Part shown: positions 1 through 9,450 of the stretch, piece by piece | How the letters are laid out: each line of letters begins with the position of its first letter | How positions within the stretch are numbered: the first letter of the stretch is position 1 | Assembly (NCBI RefSeq): GCF_030646845.1 | Contig: NZ_JAUSLE010000084.1 | Span: 1-64,000, forward strand | Reading direction: 5' to 3' | DNA: 64,000 nt | Origin: Rhodoferax sp. | Lineage (GTDB): Bacteria; Pseudomonadota; Gammaproteobacteria; Burkholderiales; Burkholderiaceae_C | Program-made: the position numbers and the translations under genes | The notes under the pieces: generated by a model | Told to the model about the DNA's origin: nothing | What the model saw: only the letters and a program-made list of their open reading frames with translations | Databases searched by the model: none

Positions 1-417
1 GGCGTCTTCTGCGCTGCGGCGCTTGGCGTCTATCGCCACCACGATGCACTGCGCGCCGTACTTGGCCGACGCGTCTTCAATCACCTGCGGATTAGCCAGT
101 GCCGCCGAGTTGAAACTGGTTTTGTCCGCCCCGGCATTGAGCAGGCGGCGCACGTCCTCGACCGTGCGCACCCCGCCGCCGACGGTGAGCGGAATGAACA
201 CCTGGGACGCCACCGCTTCAATGATGTGCAATATCAAATCACGCTCGTCGCTGGTGGCGGTGATGTCAAGAAACGTCAGCTCATCGGCACCCTGATCGTT
301 GTAGCGCGCGGCAATTTCAACCGGGTCGCCAGCATCGCGCAGTTCGGTGAAATTAACGCCCTTGACGACACGGCCGCCGGTCACGTCAAGGCAGGGAATG
401 ATGCGTTTAGCTAGCAT
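1..417 (-). CDS. hisF: Imidazole glycerol phosphate synthase cyclase subunit HisF (3' end outside window)
   Basis: HisF uses ammonia from HisH to convert PRFAR into imidazole glycerol phosphate and AICAR, in histidine synthesis. Only the first 139 codons are present; the gene runs off the left edge. The start [12 protein letters not shown] is the standard HisF N-terminus. Both catalytic aspartates are at the classical positions, D11 in CLDV and D130 in VVAID, and the phosphate-binding VGGGVR stretch lies near residue 79. It is the last visible gene of the his operon and follows hisA after a gap that contains an interspersed repeat. No sign of decay in the visible part. Confidence 0.97.
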   Translation of the reverse strand, partial: MLAKRIIPCLDVTGGRVVKGVNFTELRDAGDPVEIAARYNDQGADELTFLDITATSDERDLILHIIEAVASQVFIPLTVGGGVRTVEDVRRLLNAGADKTSFNSAALANPQVIEDASAKYGAQCIVVAIDAKRRSAEDA

Positions 418-423
418 GGATGA

Positions 424-512
424 GCCCCCACGCTTGCCACTTCGTGTGCTGCGCTGCCCCCCGAGGGGGCCGCTGCGCCTGCGGCCCGGCAAAGCCGGTT
501 CCGCGGCCCCTG
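424..512. repeat. Type II interspersed repeat between hisA and hisF
   Basis: A GC-rich element whose core (about 425-471) is nearly the same as 3794-3840 inside hisC. The shared landmarks are cccccacgcttg, then a cttcg-gt segment, then ctgcgctgccccccgaggg. Both copies read in the same orientation. The rest of the element, to about 512, has short self-complementary GC runs (gcggccc, ccgcggcccc). Elements like this are, to my knowledge, common between genes in Comamonadaceae. Here it separates hisF from hisA in an operon that otherwise uses overlapping junctions. Exact ends are uncertain because only two copies are in view. Confidence 0.7.
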
Positions 513-546
513 CTTGAAAATGCTGCCCCAGAGTTCACCATCGCGG

Positions 547-1287
547 TCATCCGTTGAGTTCATCGGCGCGCGTCTGCGCCGCTTCAAAGTCGAGATCGCC
601 ACTGTAGATGGAGCGGCCGCAGATCACGCCATGAACGCCCTCTTCCTCCACCTCGCACAGCGCTTCAATATCGGCCATGTTGGACAGCCCGCCCGAGGCG
701 ATGACAGGAATCGTCAGCGCCTGCGCCAGCCTGACGGTGGCGTCAATGTTGATGCCGCTGAGCATGCCGTCCCGTCCGATATCGGTGTAGATGATGGACT
801 CCACACCGTAGTCTTCAAACTTCTTGCCCAGGTCCACCACGTCATGACGGGTGAGCTTGCTCCAGCCGTCGGTGGCCACTTTGCCGTCCCGGGCATCCAG
901 GCCCACGATGATGTGGCCGCCAAAGGCGGTGCAGGCGTCCTGCAGAAAACCAGGGTTCTTCACCGCTGCCGTGCCAATGATCACGTAACGCAGACCGGCA
1001 TCCAGGTAGCGCTCGATCGTGTCCAGATCGCGGATGCCGCCGCCGAGCTGCACGTCGACCTCGTTGCCAACCTCTTTGAGAATCTTGCGAATGGCCAGCT
1101 CGTTTTTCGGGTGACCGGCAAACGCGCCATTCAGGTCCACCAGATGCAGGCGTCGCGCGCCTTTGGAAACCCAGGTGCGGGCCATCACGGCTGGATCTTC
1201 GCCAAAGGTGGTGGATTGGTCCATGTCGCCTTGTTTGAGGCGAACGCAGTGGCCATCTTTTAAGTCAATTGCGGGGATTAAAAGCAT
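547..1287 (-). CDS. hisA: ProFAR isomerase HisA
   Basis: Phosphoribosylformimino-5-aminoimidazole carboxamide ribotide isomerase, a cytoplasmic TIM barrel that isomerises ProFAR to PRFAR, the substrate of HisF-HisH. The 246-residue length is normal. Diagnostic features are the start [17 protein letters not shown] with catalytic Asp8, the phosphate-binding QLGGGIRD segment, and the second catalytic Asp in the YTDIGRDGM motif. It follows hisH by 57 bases and precedes hisF. The start fits the family N-terminus and needs no correction. Confidence 0.97.
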   Translation of the reverse strand: MLLIPAIDLKDGHCVRLKQGDMDQSTTFGEDPAVMARTWVSKGARRLHLVDLNGAFAGHPKNELAIRKILKEVGNEVDVQLGGGIRDLDTIERYLDAGLRYVIIGTAAVKNPGFLQDACTAFGGHIIVGLDARDGKVATDGWSKLTRHDVVDLGKKFEDYGVESIIYTDIGRDGMLSGINIDATVRLAQALTIPVIASGGLSNMADIEALCEVEEEGVHGVICGRSIYSGDLDFEAAQTRADELNG

Positions 1288-1344
1288 GATGCTTAAGGTT
1301 GGAGAGGAAGGATGGTTTCAACGGGCTCGGGATGAGCAGGATTA

Positions 1345-2040
1345 TCAGGGGTTCCAGTGAAGGAAGTTCCGATAGAGAGACAGACCGTGTTCGGCACTTT
1401 TTTCAGGGTGGAACTGGGTCGCAAAAATATTGTCGCGGGCAATCGCCGAGCTGAAGCGGCTGCCATAGTCGGTCTCGCCGACGCTGTGGCGTGCATCTGA
1501 TGGCCGGGCGTAAAAACTGTGCACAAAGTAGAAGTAGCTGCCATCCGGCACGTCACCCCAGACCGGGTGCGGTGCACCGCCGTGGTTGTTGCGGTAAACC
1601 TGGTTCCAGCCCATTTGCGGCACTTTGTAGCGGCTACCGTCGGGCTGCAACTGGCCGGCAAGCTCGAACTTGAGCACTTCGCCATGAATCAGGCCTAATC
1701 CAGGGGTGCCAACACCCACCGGGCCCTCGGCACTGTGGTCCAGCAGCATTTGCATGCCCACACAGACGCCAAACAGGGGTTTGCTGGCCGCCGCTTCCAG
1801 CACCGACGCTTGCAGACCCGACTCACGCAATTCACGCATGCAGTCCGGCATGGCGCCCTGACCGGGCAGCACCACGCGCTCGCAGGCCCGCACTTCGTCC
1901 GGGTTGGCCGTAATCACCACCCGGTAGCCGGTGCCGGCCGCCGCGGCCTGCACCGCCTGCGACACCGAACGCAGGTTGCCCATACCGTAATCGACCACAG
2001 CCACGGTTTTCTCACGTCCACCACTTACTATCAAATTCAT
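1345..2040 (-). CDS. hisH: Imidazole glycerol phosphate synthase amidotransferase subunit HisH
   Basis: Class I glutamine amidotransferase that hydrolyses glutamine and channels ammonia to HisF. The nucleophile Cys sits in FGVCVGMQ and the His/Glu of the triad in TQFHPEKS near the C-terminus. The conserved N-terminus [12 protein letters not shown] is preceded here by about ten extra residues, [10 protein letters not shown]. Those codons and the ATG itself fall inside a type I interspersed repeat (2027-2075), so the annotated start appears to come from the repeat. A GTG at the V of KTVAVV would give a conventional start; the sequence alone does not decide. It lies between hisB and hisA. Confidence 0.95.
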   Translation of the reverse strand: MNLIVSGGREKTVAVVDYGMGNLRSVSQAVQAAAAGTGYRVVITANPDEVRACERVVLPGQGAMPDCMRELRESGLQASVLEAAASKPLFGVCVGMQMLLDHSAEGPVGVGTPGLGLIHGEVLKFELAGQLQPDGSRYKVPQMGWNQVYRNNHGGAPHPVWGDVPDGSYFYFVHSFYARPSDARHSVGETDYGSRFSSAIARDNIFATQFHPEKSAEHGLSLYRNFLHWNP

Positions 2041-2075
2041 AGCTACTTACGCAATACCGACGGGGGCTAGAGGCC
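2027..2075 (+). repeat. Type I interspersed repeat, copy A (hisH 5' end)
   Basis: One of six clear copies in the window. Landmarks in order are actatcaaattcatagct, an a/t-rich link, then gggggctagaggcc. The copy spans the hisH start codon and the spacer to hisB. In its left part the core is an imperfect palindrome around tagct; the right part is the short palindrome-like ggctagaggcc. It matches copies at 5239, 14675, 25747 (inverted), 37156 and 45006. Confidence 0.8.
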
Positions 2076-2091
2076 TATATGGCATAGAAAC

Positions 2092-2712
2092 CTACAAAGA
2101 CCCCTTGGTCGATGGAATGGTGCCCAGGGCGCGCGCATCAAACTCCAGCGCCGCGCGCAGGGCCCGGGCGAAAGCCTTGAACACGGTCTCGGCCTGGTGG
2201 TGGGCGTTCTCGCCGCGCAGGTTGTCGATGTGCAGCGTGACAAAGGCATGGTTCACAAAGCCCTGAAAAAATTCATGCGCCAGCTGGCTGTCGAAGGTGC
2301 CGATGATGCCGCTCTTGAAGGGCACGTTCATGATCAGGCCGGGGCGGCCGGACAGGTCAATGACGACGCGGGAGAGCGCCTCGTCCAGCGGGACATAGGC
2401 GTGACCATAGCGGCGAATGCCTTTTTTATCGCCCACGGCCTTGTGCACGGCCTGGCCGAATGCAATGCCCACGTCTTCCACCGTGTGGTGACCATCAATG
2501 TGCAGGTCCCCATCCGCCTGAATGTCCAGGTCGATCATGCCGTGGCGCGCGATCTGGTCCAGCATGTGATCAAAAAAGCCAATGCCCGTGTGCAGCCGGG
2601 CCTGGCCCGTGCCGTCCAGGTTAAGTTTGACCGTGATTTTTGTCTCGGCCGTGTTGCGGGACACTTCAGCCGTGCGTGGCGCCGGGATGGATGTGATGGT
2701 GGAGGTCGTCAT
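2092..2712 (-). CDS. hisB: Imidazoleglycerol-phosphate dehydratase HisB
   Basis: Converts imidazole glycerol phosphate to imidazole acetol phosphate; a manganese enzyme. At 206 residues it is the monofunctional form, without the phosphatase domain found in enterobacterial HisB. Metal-ligand motifs are visible: [12 protein letters not shown], the duplicated [10 protein letters not shown], and GENAHHQAE near the C-terminus. The N-terminus has about fifteen poorly conserved residues before [11 protein letters not shown]. The ATG overlaps the hisC stop by four bases, so the two are translationally coupled; the spacer to hisH contains a type I repeat. Confidence 0.97.
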   Translation of the reverse strand: MTTSTITSIPAPRTAEVSRNTAETKITVKLNLDGTGQARLHTGIGFFDHMLDQIARHGMIDLDIQADGDLHIDGHHTVEDVGIAFGQAVHKAVGDKKGIRRYGHAYVPLDEALSRVVIDLSGRPGLIMNVPFKSGIIGTFDSQLAHEFFQGFVNHAFVTLHIDNLRGENAHHQAETVFKAFARALRAALEFDARALGTIPSTKGSL

Positions 2713-3914
2713 AGTGATTCTCGAAGGGCCGCGAGCATGAGCCGGTTCTCGTCGGCGGTGCCGACGGTCAGGCGCAGGCAGTTGGCCAGCAGTGGGTGCA
2801 TTTTAGAAACGTTCTTGACCAGTACCTTGCGCATCCGCATGCCTTCAAAAGTTTTTTGCGCGTCAGGCACCCGCAGCAGAATCATGTTGGCATCGCTGGG
2901 ATAGACCCGCACGCCGGGCAAAAGCGCCAACGCTTCTAAAAGCATAGCACGCTGCGCACGTATCTCAAGGGCCTGGGCCGCAAAAACCTCATGATGCTCA
3001 AGCGCAAACAGGGCGCACTCGCAGTTCAGCACGCTGATGTTGTAGGGCGGGCGCACCTTGTCGATCTCGGCGATCAGCGCCTGCGGCCCCATCATGTACC
3101 CGAGCCGCACACCCGCCAGACCGAATTTGCTCAGGGTGCGCATCAGCAGCACATGGCTGTGGCGCGCCAGCCTGTCGATGTAGCTTTTGCTGGAAAACGG
3201 CTGGTAGGCCTCGTCCATCACGACCAGGCCGCCCTGCGCGCCCACGGCCAGGATGATCTTCTCGATCACCGCGTCGTCCCACAGATTGGCGGTGGGATTG
3301 TTCGGGTAGGCCAGATAGGTGATGGCGGGCTGGTGCTGCGCGATGGCGGCCAGCATGGCAGGCTCGTCCAGCTCGAAATCGGCCGTGAGCGGCACGCCAT
3401 GAAAGCCAAGCCCCTGCAACTGCGCGCTCATGGCATACATCACAAAGCCGGGCACCGGCGCCAGCACGCCGGCGCGTCTGAAGCCATTCTCCGCGCCCGG
3501 CGGCACGGCGCAAGCCAGCGCCAGCAGGCTGATCAGTTCATCCGAGCCATTGCCCAGCATGATGTCAAAGCCCTCGGGCATACCGGCATAAGCGGCCAGC
3601 GCGTGGCGCAGGTCATTGACACGGCCATCGGGGTAGCGGTTCAGCGCGAGCGCGCCCAGACGTTGCCCCAACGCGACCTGCAATGCGGGCGGCAAACGAT
3701 GCGGGTTCTCCATGGCGTCGAGTTTGACCATGCCCGCCGAGTCCTGGATGGCATAGGCGTGCATGGACTGCACGTCCTGACGAAAGATGCTCGCCCCCAC
3801 GCTTGTCGCTTCGCGTACTGCGCTGCCCCCCGAGGGAGCCTTCGCGCCTTGGGGCAGCCCGGCGGCGCTCATGCCCGCATTCGCACTTGTCGCTTCGTGT
3901 CCAGCATTTTTCAT
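2709..3914 (-). CDS. hisC: Histidinol-phosphate aminotransferase HisC with repeat-derived N-terminus
   Basis: PLP-dependent class I/II aminotransferase converting imidazole acetol phosphate to histidinol phosphate. Family motifs include [12 protein letters not shown] near the substrate site, [18 protein letters not shown] and the PLP-lysine segment [15 protein letters not shown]. The ORF is 401 codons, roughly 40 longer than usual. The excess lies at the N-terminus between MKNAGHE and the conserved [17 protein letters not shown], and matches the type II repeat also seen at 424-512. The ATG at 3914 overlaps the hisD stop as ATGA, which suggests it is the ancestral start with the repeat inserted in frame. 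An internal GTG or ATG could be used instead. Confidence 0.95.
   Translation of the reverse strand: MKNAGHEATSANAGMSAAGLPQGAKAPSGGSAVREATSVGASIFRQDVQSMHAYAIQDSAGMVKLDAMENPHRLPPALQVALGQRLGALALNRYPDGRVNDLRHALAAYAGMPEGFDIMLGNGSDELISLLALACAVPPGAENGFRRAGVLAPVPGFVMYAMSAQLQGLGFHGVPLTADFELDEPAMLAAIAQHQPAITYLAYPNNPTANLWDDAVIEKIILAVGAQGGLVVMDEAYQPFSSKSYIDRLARHSHVLLMRTLSKFGLAGVRLGYMMGPQALIAEIDKVRPPYNISVLNCECALFALEHHEVFAAQALEIRAQRAMLLEALALLPGVRVYPSDANMILLRVPDAQKTFEGMRMRKVLVKNVSKMHPLLANCLRLTVGTADENRLMLAALRESL
3791..3902. repeat. Type II interspersed repeat inside the hisC reading frame
   Basis: Copy of the element at 424-512, same orientation. The core at 3794-3840 shares the cccccacgcttg and ctgcgctgccccccgaggg landmarks. 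A partial second unit (cacttgtcgcttcgtgt) occurs near 3884-3900. It stays open in the hisC frame and encodes about 40 residues rich in Ala, Gly and Ser that are not part of the HisC fold. The same frame of the other copy reads the similar PSGGSA string, which supports common origin. Confidence 0.75.
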
Positions 3915-5254
3915 TTCGTCACCCGCATCGGGGGTACAGACGCCAGGCGCAACTCGGCCGCGCGGGCATGCGCCTGCAGGCCTTCGCCGTAGGCCAGCTC
4001 AGCGGCGATGCGGCCCAGCGTCTGGGCGCCCGCTTCGCTCACCTCGATCAGGCTGGAGCGCTTCTGGAAATCGTACACACCCAGGGGGCTGGAAAAGCGT
4101 GCCGTGCCGCTGGTCGGCAGCACGTGGTTGGGGCCGGCACAGTAGTCGCCCAGCGATTCACTGGTGTAGGCGCCCAGAAAAATGGCGCCCGCATGCTTGA
4201 GCAGCGGCTCCCAGCGGTGCGGGTCACGGCTGGACACCTCCAGGTGCTCCGGCGCAATGCGGTTGCTGATGTCGCAGGCCTCTTCCATGCTGCGGGTATG
4301 AATCAAGGCGCCGCGGCCATTGAGCGACTTGGCGATGATCTCTGCCCGCGGCATGGCGGGCAGCAGGCGGTTGATGGCGTCCTGCACCTGCGCGATGTAG
4401 GCCGCGTCAGGACACAGCAGAATGCTCTGCGCCAACTCGTCGTGCTCGGCCTGGCTGAACAGGTCCATCGCCACCCAATCGGGCGGCGTGCTGCCGTCCG
4501 CCAGCACCAGAATCTCGCTCGGCCCGGCAATCATGTCGATGCCGACGGTGCCGAAGACACGGCGCTTGGCGGCGGCCACATAGGCATTGCCGGGGCCAGT
4601 GATCTTGTGCACCGCAGGAATGGTTTGCGTGCCGTAAGCCAGGGCTGCCACGGCCTGCGCCCCTCCGATGGTGAATGCGCGGGTGACACCCGCTGCATAG
4701 GCGGCAGCCAGCACCAGCGGGTTCTTCTCGCCCTTCGGCGTGGGCACCACCATGATGATTTCACCCACACCCGCCACATGCGCGGGGATGGCGTTCATCA
4801 ACACCGAGGAGGGATAGGCCGCTTTGCCACCGGGCACATAGATGCCGACGCGGTCCAGCGGCGTGACTTTCTGGCCCAGCAAGGTGCCGTCCTCGTCGCG
4901 GTAGCTCCAGCTTTCACCGCTGGCCTTTTTCTGCGCTTCATGGTAGCTGCGCACCCGCTGTGCGGCCGCTTGCAGGGCATCACGCTGGGCAGCAGGAATC
5001 GCCTCGAAGGCGGCCTTCAGTTCGGCCTGTGTCAGTTCCAGCCCGGCCACCGTCGCGGCTTGCAGACCATCAAAACGCGCGGTGTACTCCAGCACCGCCG
5101 CATCACCGCGCTGCTGCACATCCGCCAGAATATCGGCCACCCGCTGCTCGATCGCGGCATCGGCATCGGCCGACCAATGCAGGCGCGCCTTGAAGTCAGC
5201 ATCAAATGTGCTGTCAGCCGTGGATAGATGGGCGGGAGTAGCTATAAAAGTCAT
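3911..5254 (-). CDS. hisD: Histidinol dehydrogenase HisD
   Basis: Zinc- and NAD-dependent enzyme for the last two oxidations, histidinol to histidine. The 447-residue length is slightly above typical because of the N-terminus. Motifs seen: the glycine-rich [13 protein letters not shown], the [15 protein letters not shown] segment, [14 protein letters not shown], and catalytic [12 protein letters not shown], with the zinc-binding region [13 protein letters not shown]. The start codon and residues MTFIATP come from a type I repeat (5239-5282), the same arrangement as hisH. It overlaps hisC by four bases and follows hisG. Confidence 0.97.
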   Translation of the reverse strand: MTFIATPAHLSTADSTFDADFKARLHWSADADAAIEQRVADILADVQQRGDAAVLEYTARFDGLQAATVAGLELTQAELKAAFEAIPAAQRDALQAAAQRVRSYHEAQKKASGESWSYRDEDGTLLGQKVTPLDRVGIYVPGGKAAYPSSVLMNAIPAHVAGVGEIIMVVPTPKGEKNPLVLAAAYAAGVTRAFTIGGAQAVAALAYGTQTIPAVHKITGPGNAYVAAAKRRVFGTVGIDMIAGPSEILVLADGSTPPDWVAMDLFSQAEHDELAQSILLCPDAAYIAQVQDAINRLLPAMPRAEIIAKSLNGRGALIHTRSMEEACDISNRIAPEHLEVSSRDPHRWEPLLKHAGAIFLGAYTSESLGDYCAGPNHVLPTSGTARFSSPLGVYDFQKRSSLIEVSEAGAQTLGRIAAELAYGEGLQAHARAAELRLASVPPMRVTK

Positions 5255-5282
5255 AGCAATCTAATAAGATAAATGGCCTGGG
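5239..5282 (+). repeat. Type I interspersed repeat, copy B (hisD 5' end)
   Basis: Landmarks gtagctataaaagtcatagc, an a/t-rich link, then atggcctggg at the right end. It fills the hisG-hisD spacer and supplies the hisD ATG at the same place in the element (the tcat following the central a-run) that supplies the hisH ATG in copy A. Its right part is more diverged than in the other copies. Confidence 0.7.
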
Positions 5283-5921
5283 TTATTTGGCAACGGCGGA
5301 GGCAAAGGCATCGATGATCTTGCGAATCGGCGCCTGTTTCAACTTGAGCGCCGCCTGGTTGACCACCAGCCGCGAGCTGATGTCCATGATGTGCTCGACC
5401 TCGACCAGATGGTTGGCCTTGAGCGTATTGCCGGTAGAGACCAGATCGACAATCGCATCCGCCAGCCCGACCAGGGGCGCCAGCTCCATGCTGCCGTAAA
5501 GCTTGATCAAGTCCACGTGCACGCCCTTGGCGGCGAAAAATTCGCGGGCAATTGCCACGTACTTGGTGGCCACCTTCAGACGCGAGCCCTGCTTCACGGC
5601 AGACGCGTAGTCAAAATCGGCGCGCACCGCCACGCTGATGCGGCACTTGGCAATCTGCAGATCCAGCGGCTGGTAAAGACCATCGCTGCCATGCTCCAGC
5701 AGTGTGTCTTTGCCGGTGATGCCCAAGTCCGCACCGCCGTATTGCACGTAGGTCGGCACATCGGTGGCGCGCACCACCAGCACGCGCACATCGGGCTGAT
5801 TGGTCGCGAGGATGAGCTTGCGCGATTTTTCAGGATCTTCCAGCACCTCAATGCCAGCAGCCCGCAGCAGGGGCAAGGTCTCTTCGAAAATCCGCCCTTT
5901 GGACAAAGCCAGTGTGATCAT
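5283..5921 (-). CDS. hisG: ATP phosphoribosyltransferase, short catalytic form HisG
   Basis: Catalyses the first committed step of histidine synthesis, joining ATP and PRPP. At 212 residues it is the short form lacking the C-terminal regulatory domain. That form normally works with the HisRS-like subunit HisZ, which is not in this window. Motifs: start [14 protein letters not shown], the [11 protein letters not shown] region, and the PRPP loop [12 protein letters not shown]. Its start overlaps the murA stop (ATGA type), tying the his genes to the upstream envelope operon. Confidence 0.97.
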   Translation of the reverse strand: MITLALSKGRIFEETLPLLRAAGIEVLEDPEKSRKLILATNQPDVRVLVVRATDVPTYVQYGGADLGITGKDTLLEHGSDGLYQPLDLQIAKCRISVAVRADFDYASAVKQGSRLKVATKYVAIAREFFAAKGVHVDLIKLYGSMELAPLVGLADAIVDLVSTGNTLKANHLVEVEHIMDISSRLVVNQAALKLKQAPIRKIIDAFASAVAK

Positions 5922-7183
5922 TTCACTCTCTCAATATCGGCACCCAGGCCACGCAGCTTGGCTTCCATCTGGTCGTAACCCCGGTCCAGATGGTAGATGC
6001 GGTCCACCACGGTTTCACCAGCGGCCACCAGGCCAGCAATCACCAGACTGGCAGAAGCACGCAGATCGGTGGCCATCACCGTGGCGCCCGAGAGCTTTTC
6101 GACACCTTCCACCACCGCCACCTTGCCATCAATCTGGATGTTGGCACCCAGGCGCACCATTTCATTCACGTGCATGAAACGGTTCTCGAAAATGGTCTCG
6201 GTCACCTTGGCCGTGCCATGCGAAATGCAATTGAGCGCCATGAACTGCGCCTGCATGTCGGTCGGGAAACCCGGGTACTCGGTGGTGCGAAAACTCTGCG
6301 CCTTGAGGCGGCCCTGGGACTGGACCCGGATGCCACCGTCCACCGGCGTGACTGTGGCCCCGGCATCGCGCAACTTTTCCACCACGGCTTCCAGGTGCTC
6401 TGCCCGGCCATGCCGCAGCAGCACATCGCCACCGGTCGCGGCCACCGCACAGAGGAAGGTGCCCGTCTCGATCCGGTCAGCCACCACCTGGTGCGCACAG
6501 CCATGCAGCTTCTCGACCCCCTGGATGCGAATGCGGCTGGTGCCGTGCCCTTCAATCTTCGCCCCCATCTTGATCAGCATTTCGGCCAAATCAGGAATCT
6601 CGGGCTCCTGCGCCGCATTCTCCAGAATGGTCTCGCCTTCGGCCAGGCATGCGGCCATCAGGAAGTTTTCAGTGCCGGTGACAGTGACCATGTCAGTCGC
6701 AATCCGTGCACCTTTCAGGCGTGTCCAGCCCTTGGGCAATCTGGCGATCATGTAGCCATGCTCGACCACAATCTCGGCACCCATGGCGGTCATGCCCTTG
6801 ATGTGCTGGTCCACCGGCCGTGAACCAATGGCGCAGCCGCCCGGCAAGGACACCGTGGCCTCGCCAAAACGCGCCAGCAGGGGACCCAGCGCCAACACCG
6901 AAGCGCGCATGGTCTTGACCAGCTCATAGGGCGCTTCCGGCGAGCTCAGCGACCCGGCGTTCACGGTGACGACACCGTCATCGCTGCGCTCAACACCGAC
7001 ACCCATGTTGCGAATCAGCTTGAGCATGGTGGACACATCCTGCAAGCGTGGCACGTTGCTCAGGGTCACCGGCTCCGCCGTCAGCAGACAGGCACACAAC
7101 TCTGGCAAAGCAGCGTTCTTGGCACCAGAGATGAAAACATCCCCGTGCAACTGCCGGCCGCCGCGAATCAGTAATTTATCCAT
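5918..7183 (-). CDS. murA: UDP-N-acetylglucosamine 1-carboxyvinyltransferase MurA
   Basis: First committed step of peptidoglycan synthesis: transfer of enolpyruvate from PEP to UDP-GlcNAc in the cytoplasm; target of fosfomycin. The 421-residue length is standard. The catalytic Cys is in the loop [13 protein letters not shown]. Other markers are [20 protein letters not shown] at the N-terminus and [15 protein letters not shown] near the C-terminus. It sits four bases downstream of ibaG and overlaps hisG. The pairing with a BolA-type gene is conserved in many proteobacteria (ibaG-murA). Confidence 0.98.
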   Translation of the reverse strand: MDKLLIRGGRQLHGDVFISGAKNAALPELCACLLTAEPVTLSNVPRLQDVSTMLKLIRNMGVGVERSDDGVVTVNAGSLSSPEAPYELVKTMRASVLALGPLLARFGEATVSLPGGCAIGSRPVDQHIKGMTAMGAEIVVEHGYMIARLPKGWTRLKGARIATDMVTVTGTENFLMAACLAEGETILENAAQEPEIPDLAEMLIKMGAKIEGHGTSRIRIQGVEKLHGCAHQVVADRIETGTFLCAVAATGGDVLLRHGRAEHLEAVVEKLRDAGATVTPVDGGIRVQSQGRLKAQSFRTTEYPGFPTDMQAQFMALNCISHGTAKVTETIFENRFMHVNEMVRLGANIQIDGKVAVVEGVEKLSGATVMATDLRASASLVIAGLVAAGETVVDRIYHLDRGYDQMEAKLRGLGADIERVK

Positions 7184-7187
7184 ACGG

Positions 7188-7430
7188 TCAGGCCTGCTGC
7201 GCGGCCCACTCGGCCGGCGTGAAAGTCTTCATCGACAGGGCATGCACCTCGTCGTTCTGCATCTTCGTGCCCAGCGTGGCGTACACCTGCTGATGCCGCT
7301 GGATCGCGCGCCGGCCTTCAAATTCGGCGGAAACGATCGTGGCATACCAGTGGCGGCCGTCGCCCTCAAGCTCGATGTGCTCGCATTTGATGCCAGCCGC
7401 AATCATGTTTTTGATCTGGTCTGCAGTCAT
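7188..7430 (-). CDS. ibaG: BolA/IbaG-family protein
   Basis: An 80-residue BolA-family protein. In this family the conserved His and Cys residues act with monothiol glutaredoxins in iron-sulfur handling. Here the stretch [20 protein letters not shown] and the later [18 protein letters not shown] fit the BolA fold, and [13 protein letters not shown] is the typical C-terminus. The position between an mla/ABC cluster and murA matches the yrbA (ibaG) gene rather than bolA itself. Function in this organism is inferred only from the family. Confidence 0.9.
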   Translation of the reverse strand: MTADQIKNMIAAGIKCEHIELEGDGRHWYATIVSAEFEGRRAIQRHQQVYATLGTKMQNDEVHALSMKTFTPAEWAAQQA

Positions 7431-7460
7431 GTCAACAATCCAAAAAGTAAAAAAAACAAT

Positions 7461-8216
7461 TCAACCGCGAATCTTGTAGCCTGTGCGAAGCAGGTACATC
7501 GCAATCACGCTCACCACAGCCAGCGCGACACCCACCACGCACAGGCTCAACCACGGCGACACATCGCTCACGCCGAAAAATCCGTAGCGAAAACCGTCAA
7601 TCATGTAAAAAAACGGGTTGAGATGGCTCACGTTCTGCCAGAACGCTGGCAGTGAATGAATGGAATAGAAAACGCCACTCAAAAAGGTCATGGGCATGAC
7701 GACAAAATTTTGAAAGGCGGCCAGTTGATCAAACTTCTCGGCCCACAAGCCGGCGATCAGACCCAGGGTGCCCATCAGCGCGGCGCCCATCACGGCAAAA
7801 GCTGCTATCCACAGCGGCGCCGCAAAACTGACATCGGTAAACAGGGCGGAAACCGCAAACACGCCCAAGCCAACGACCAGACCCCGAATCACGGCCGCCC
7901 CCACATACGCCACAAACCAGTTCATGTACGAGAGTGGCGTCAGCATCAGAAACACGAGGTTGCCCATGACTTTGCTCATGATCAATGACGACGAGCTGTT
8001 GGCAAATGCGTTTTGCAGCAGGCTCATCATGGCCAGACCCGGCACCAGAAAAGCGGTATAGCTGACCTTGTCGTAGACCTTGACATGGGCTTCCAGGGCG
8101 TGCCCGAAGATCAGCAGATACAGCATCGCGGTCAGCACCGGACCCGCAACGGTCTGAAAGGCCACCTTCCAGAAGCGCAGCACTTCCTTGTACAACAGGG
8201 TTTGCCAGCCCGTCAT
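7461..8216 (-). CDS. yadH: ABC-2 type exporter permease, YadH-like
   Basis: Integral inner-membrane permease of 251 residues with about six hydrophobic segments, belonging to the ABC-2 family. The FLVPGLAMMSLLQNAFANSS region and the C-terminal MTFLSGVFYSIHSLPAFW plus LNPFFYMIDGFRYGF are characteristic of the YadH/NodJ group. Its ATG overlaps the yadG stop by four bases, so the pair forms one transporter. The substrate is unknown. Location in an operon for lipid asymmetry and cell wall suggests an envelope substrate, but that is inference. Confidence 0.9.
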   Translation of the reverse strand: MTGWQTLLYKEVLRFWKVAFQTVAGPVLTAMLYLLIFGHALEAHVKVYDKVSYTAFLVPGLAMMSLLQNAFANSSSSLIMSKVMGNLVFLMLTPLSYMNWFVAYVGAAVIRGLVVGLGVFAVSALFTDVSFAAPLWIAAFAVMGAALMGTLGLIAGLWAEKFDQLAAFQNFVVMPMTFLSGVFYSIHSLPAFWQNVSHLNPFFYMIDGFRYGFFGVSDVSPWLSLCVVGVALAVVSVIAMYLLRTGYKIRG

Positions 8217-9151
8217 GCTGCAAACTCCGCGGCCAATTCATGTTTCTTCATCACGTCCAGAAAGACATCTTCCAGATCGGCCTTGCGTATCTCCACATCG
8301 TGCGCCACCAGGCCCGCTTCGCGCACTGCGGCCAGGTACTGTTCAATTTCCAGGGCATCGTGCGCGGGGAACTGAACAATTCGCCCGGTAATTCTGGCCT
8401 TGTCCGCCAACACCTTGGGCAGCTGGCCGTCGACCTTGAAACGGAGCACGTTGCTGGAGGCCGCCTTCAACAGTTCGCTGGTGTGGTCCAGGGCCACGAT
8501 CCGGCCCGACTTGAGCATGGCAATACGGCCGCACAAGGCTTCCGCCTCCTCCAGGTAGTGGGTGGTCAACAAGACCGTGTGCCCCTGCTTGTTGAGCTTG
8601 GCAATGAATTGCCACAAAGTCTGGCGCAACTCCACGTCGACACCGGCAGTGGGCTCATCCAGCACGATCACGGGCGGCTTGTGCACCAGCGCCTGCGCCA
8701 CCAATACGCGCCGCTTCATGCCGCCTGACAGCTGACGCATGTTGGCGCCCGCCTTGTCGGTCAGGCCCAGGCTGTCGAGCAACTCATCGATCCAGGGATC
8801 GTTGTTCTTGATGCCAAAGTAGCCCGACTGAAAACGCAGCGCTTCCCGCACGTTGAAAAACGGGTCAAACACCAGCTCTTGCGGAACGACCCCCAGACTA
8901 CGGCGCGCGAGGGCATAGTCAAGGTGCACATCATGACCCAGCACCGACACTTTGCCTGAATTGGCCCGTGAGAGACCGGCCAAAATGCTGATCATGGTGG
9001 TCTTGCCGGCGCCATTGGGACCCAGCAGACCGAAAAATTCACCCTCTTCAATGTCAAGGCTGACGCGGTCGAGCGCAAGAAAAGTGCTGCCTTTGGGTCC
9101 GCGTGGGGAAGGATAGACCTTGGAGACGGACTGGAAAGAAATTGCGGGCAT
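8213..9151 (-). CDS. yadG: ABC transporter ATP-binding protein, YadG-like
   Basis: ATPase partner of the YadH-like permease, 312 residues. Walker A is GLLGPNGAGKTTMIS near residue 40, the signature is LSGGMKRRVLVAQAL, and Walker B is PPVIVLDEPTAGVD, followed by the H-loop LLTTHYLEEAEALC. The roughly 90 residues after the nucleotide-binding domain are typical of the ABC-2 (CcmA) class. It sits just downstream of mlaB with a 9-base gap. Probably exports an envelope component; no substrate evidence in the sequence. Confidence 0.93.
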   Translation of the reverse strand: MPAISFQSVSKVYPSPRGPKGSTFLALDRVSLDIEEGEFFGLLGPNGAGKTTMISILAGLSRANSGKVSVLGHDVHLDYALARRSLGVVPQELVFDPFFNVREALRFQSGYFGIKNNDPWIDELLDSLGLTDKAGANMRQLSGGMKRRVLVAQALVHKPPVIVLDEPTAGVDVELRQTLWQFIAKLNKQGHTVLLTTHYLEEAEALCGRIAMLKSGRIVALDHTSELLKAASSNVLRFKVDGQLPKVLADKARITGRIVQFPAHDALEIEQYLAAVREAGLVAHDVEIRKADLEDVFLDVMKKHELAAEFAA

Positions 9152-9160
9152 GGGAGTCCG

Positions 9161-9448
9161 CTATTTTATGGGTGTCAACGGCGTGGCGGGCAACAACTCA
9201 TCAATGCCGTACAGACTGGCCAGATCACCCAGGCGGGCGGGCAAGCCGCGGATGGAAAAACGCTTGCCCACAGCCAGGGTCTCGCGCCGGAACTCCAGCA
9301 GAACCGCCAGCGCCGCCGAATCGAATCGGCTCAGTGCCGTGGCGTCAACCACCACGTCCGGACCCGATTGGGCGCGCAAGCCCTGTACCAGCATGCGCAG
9401 GCATGCGGTGGCTTGGGATTGCGTCAGCTCATTTGGCAAGACCAGCAC
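9161..9448 (-). CDS. mlaB: STAS-domain protein MlaB
   Basis: Small cytoplasmic STAS-domain protein that, in the MlaFEDB complex, binds the MlaF ATPase and supports its activity. The motif VVVDATALSRFDSAALAVLL is the STAS core with its conserved Asp-Ser segment. The longest ORF begins with TTG at 9454 overlapping the mlaC stop, but the GTG at 9448 is better: an AGAAGGG-like ribosome binding site lies about six bases upstream. That gives 95 residues. It is the last of the six mla genes. Confidence 0.88.
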   Translation of the reverse strand: MLVLPNELTQSQATACLRMLVQGLRAQSGPDVVVDATALSRFDSAALAVLLEFRRETLAVGKRFSIRGLPARLGDLASLYGIDELLPATPLTPIK

Positions 9449-9450
9449 AA

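Noticed and set aside
2935..2985. A stretch inside hisC (cttctaaaagcatagc... to ...caagggcctgggcc) resembling the type I repeat
   Set aside because: The encoded residues ([19 protein letters not shown]) fit the normal HisC family pattern at this place, so the likeness is probably chance or at best ancient.
3803..5227. A 474-codon plus-strand frame antisense to hisD
   Set aside because: Composition-driven shadow of hisD with no motif or ribosome binding site.
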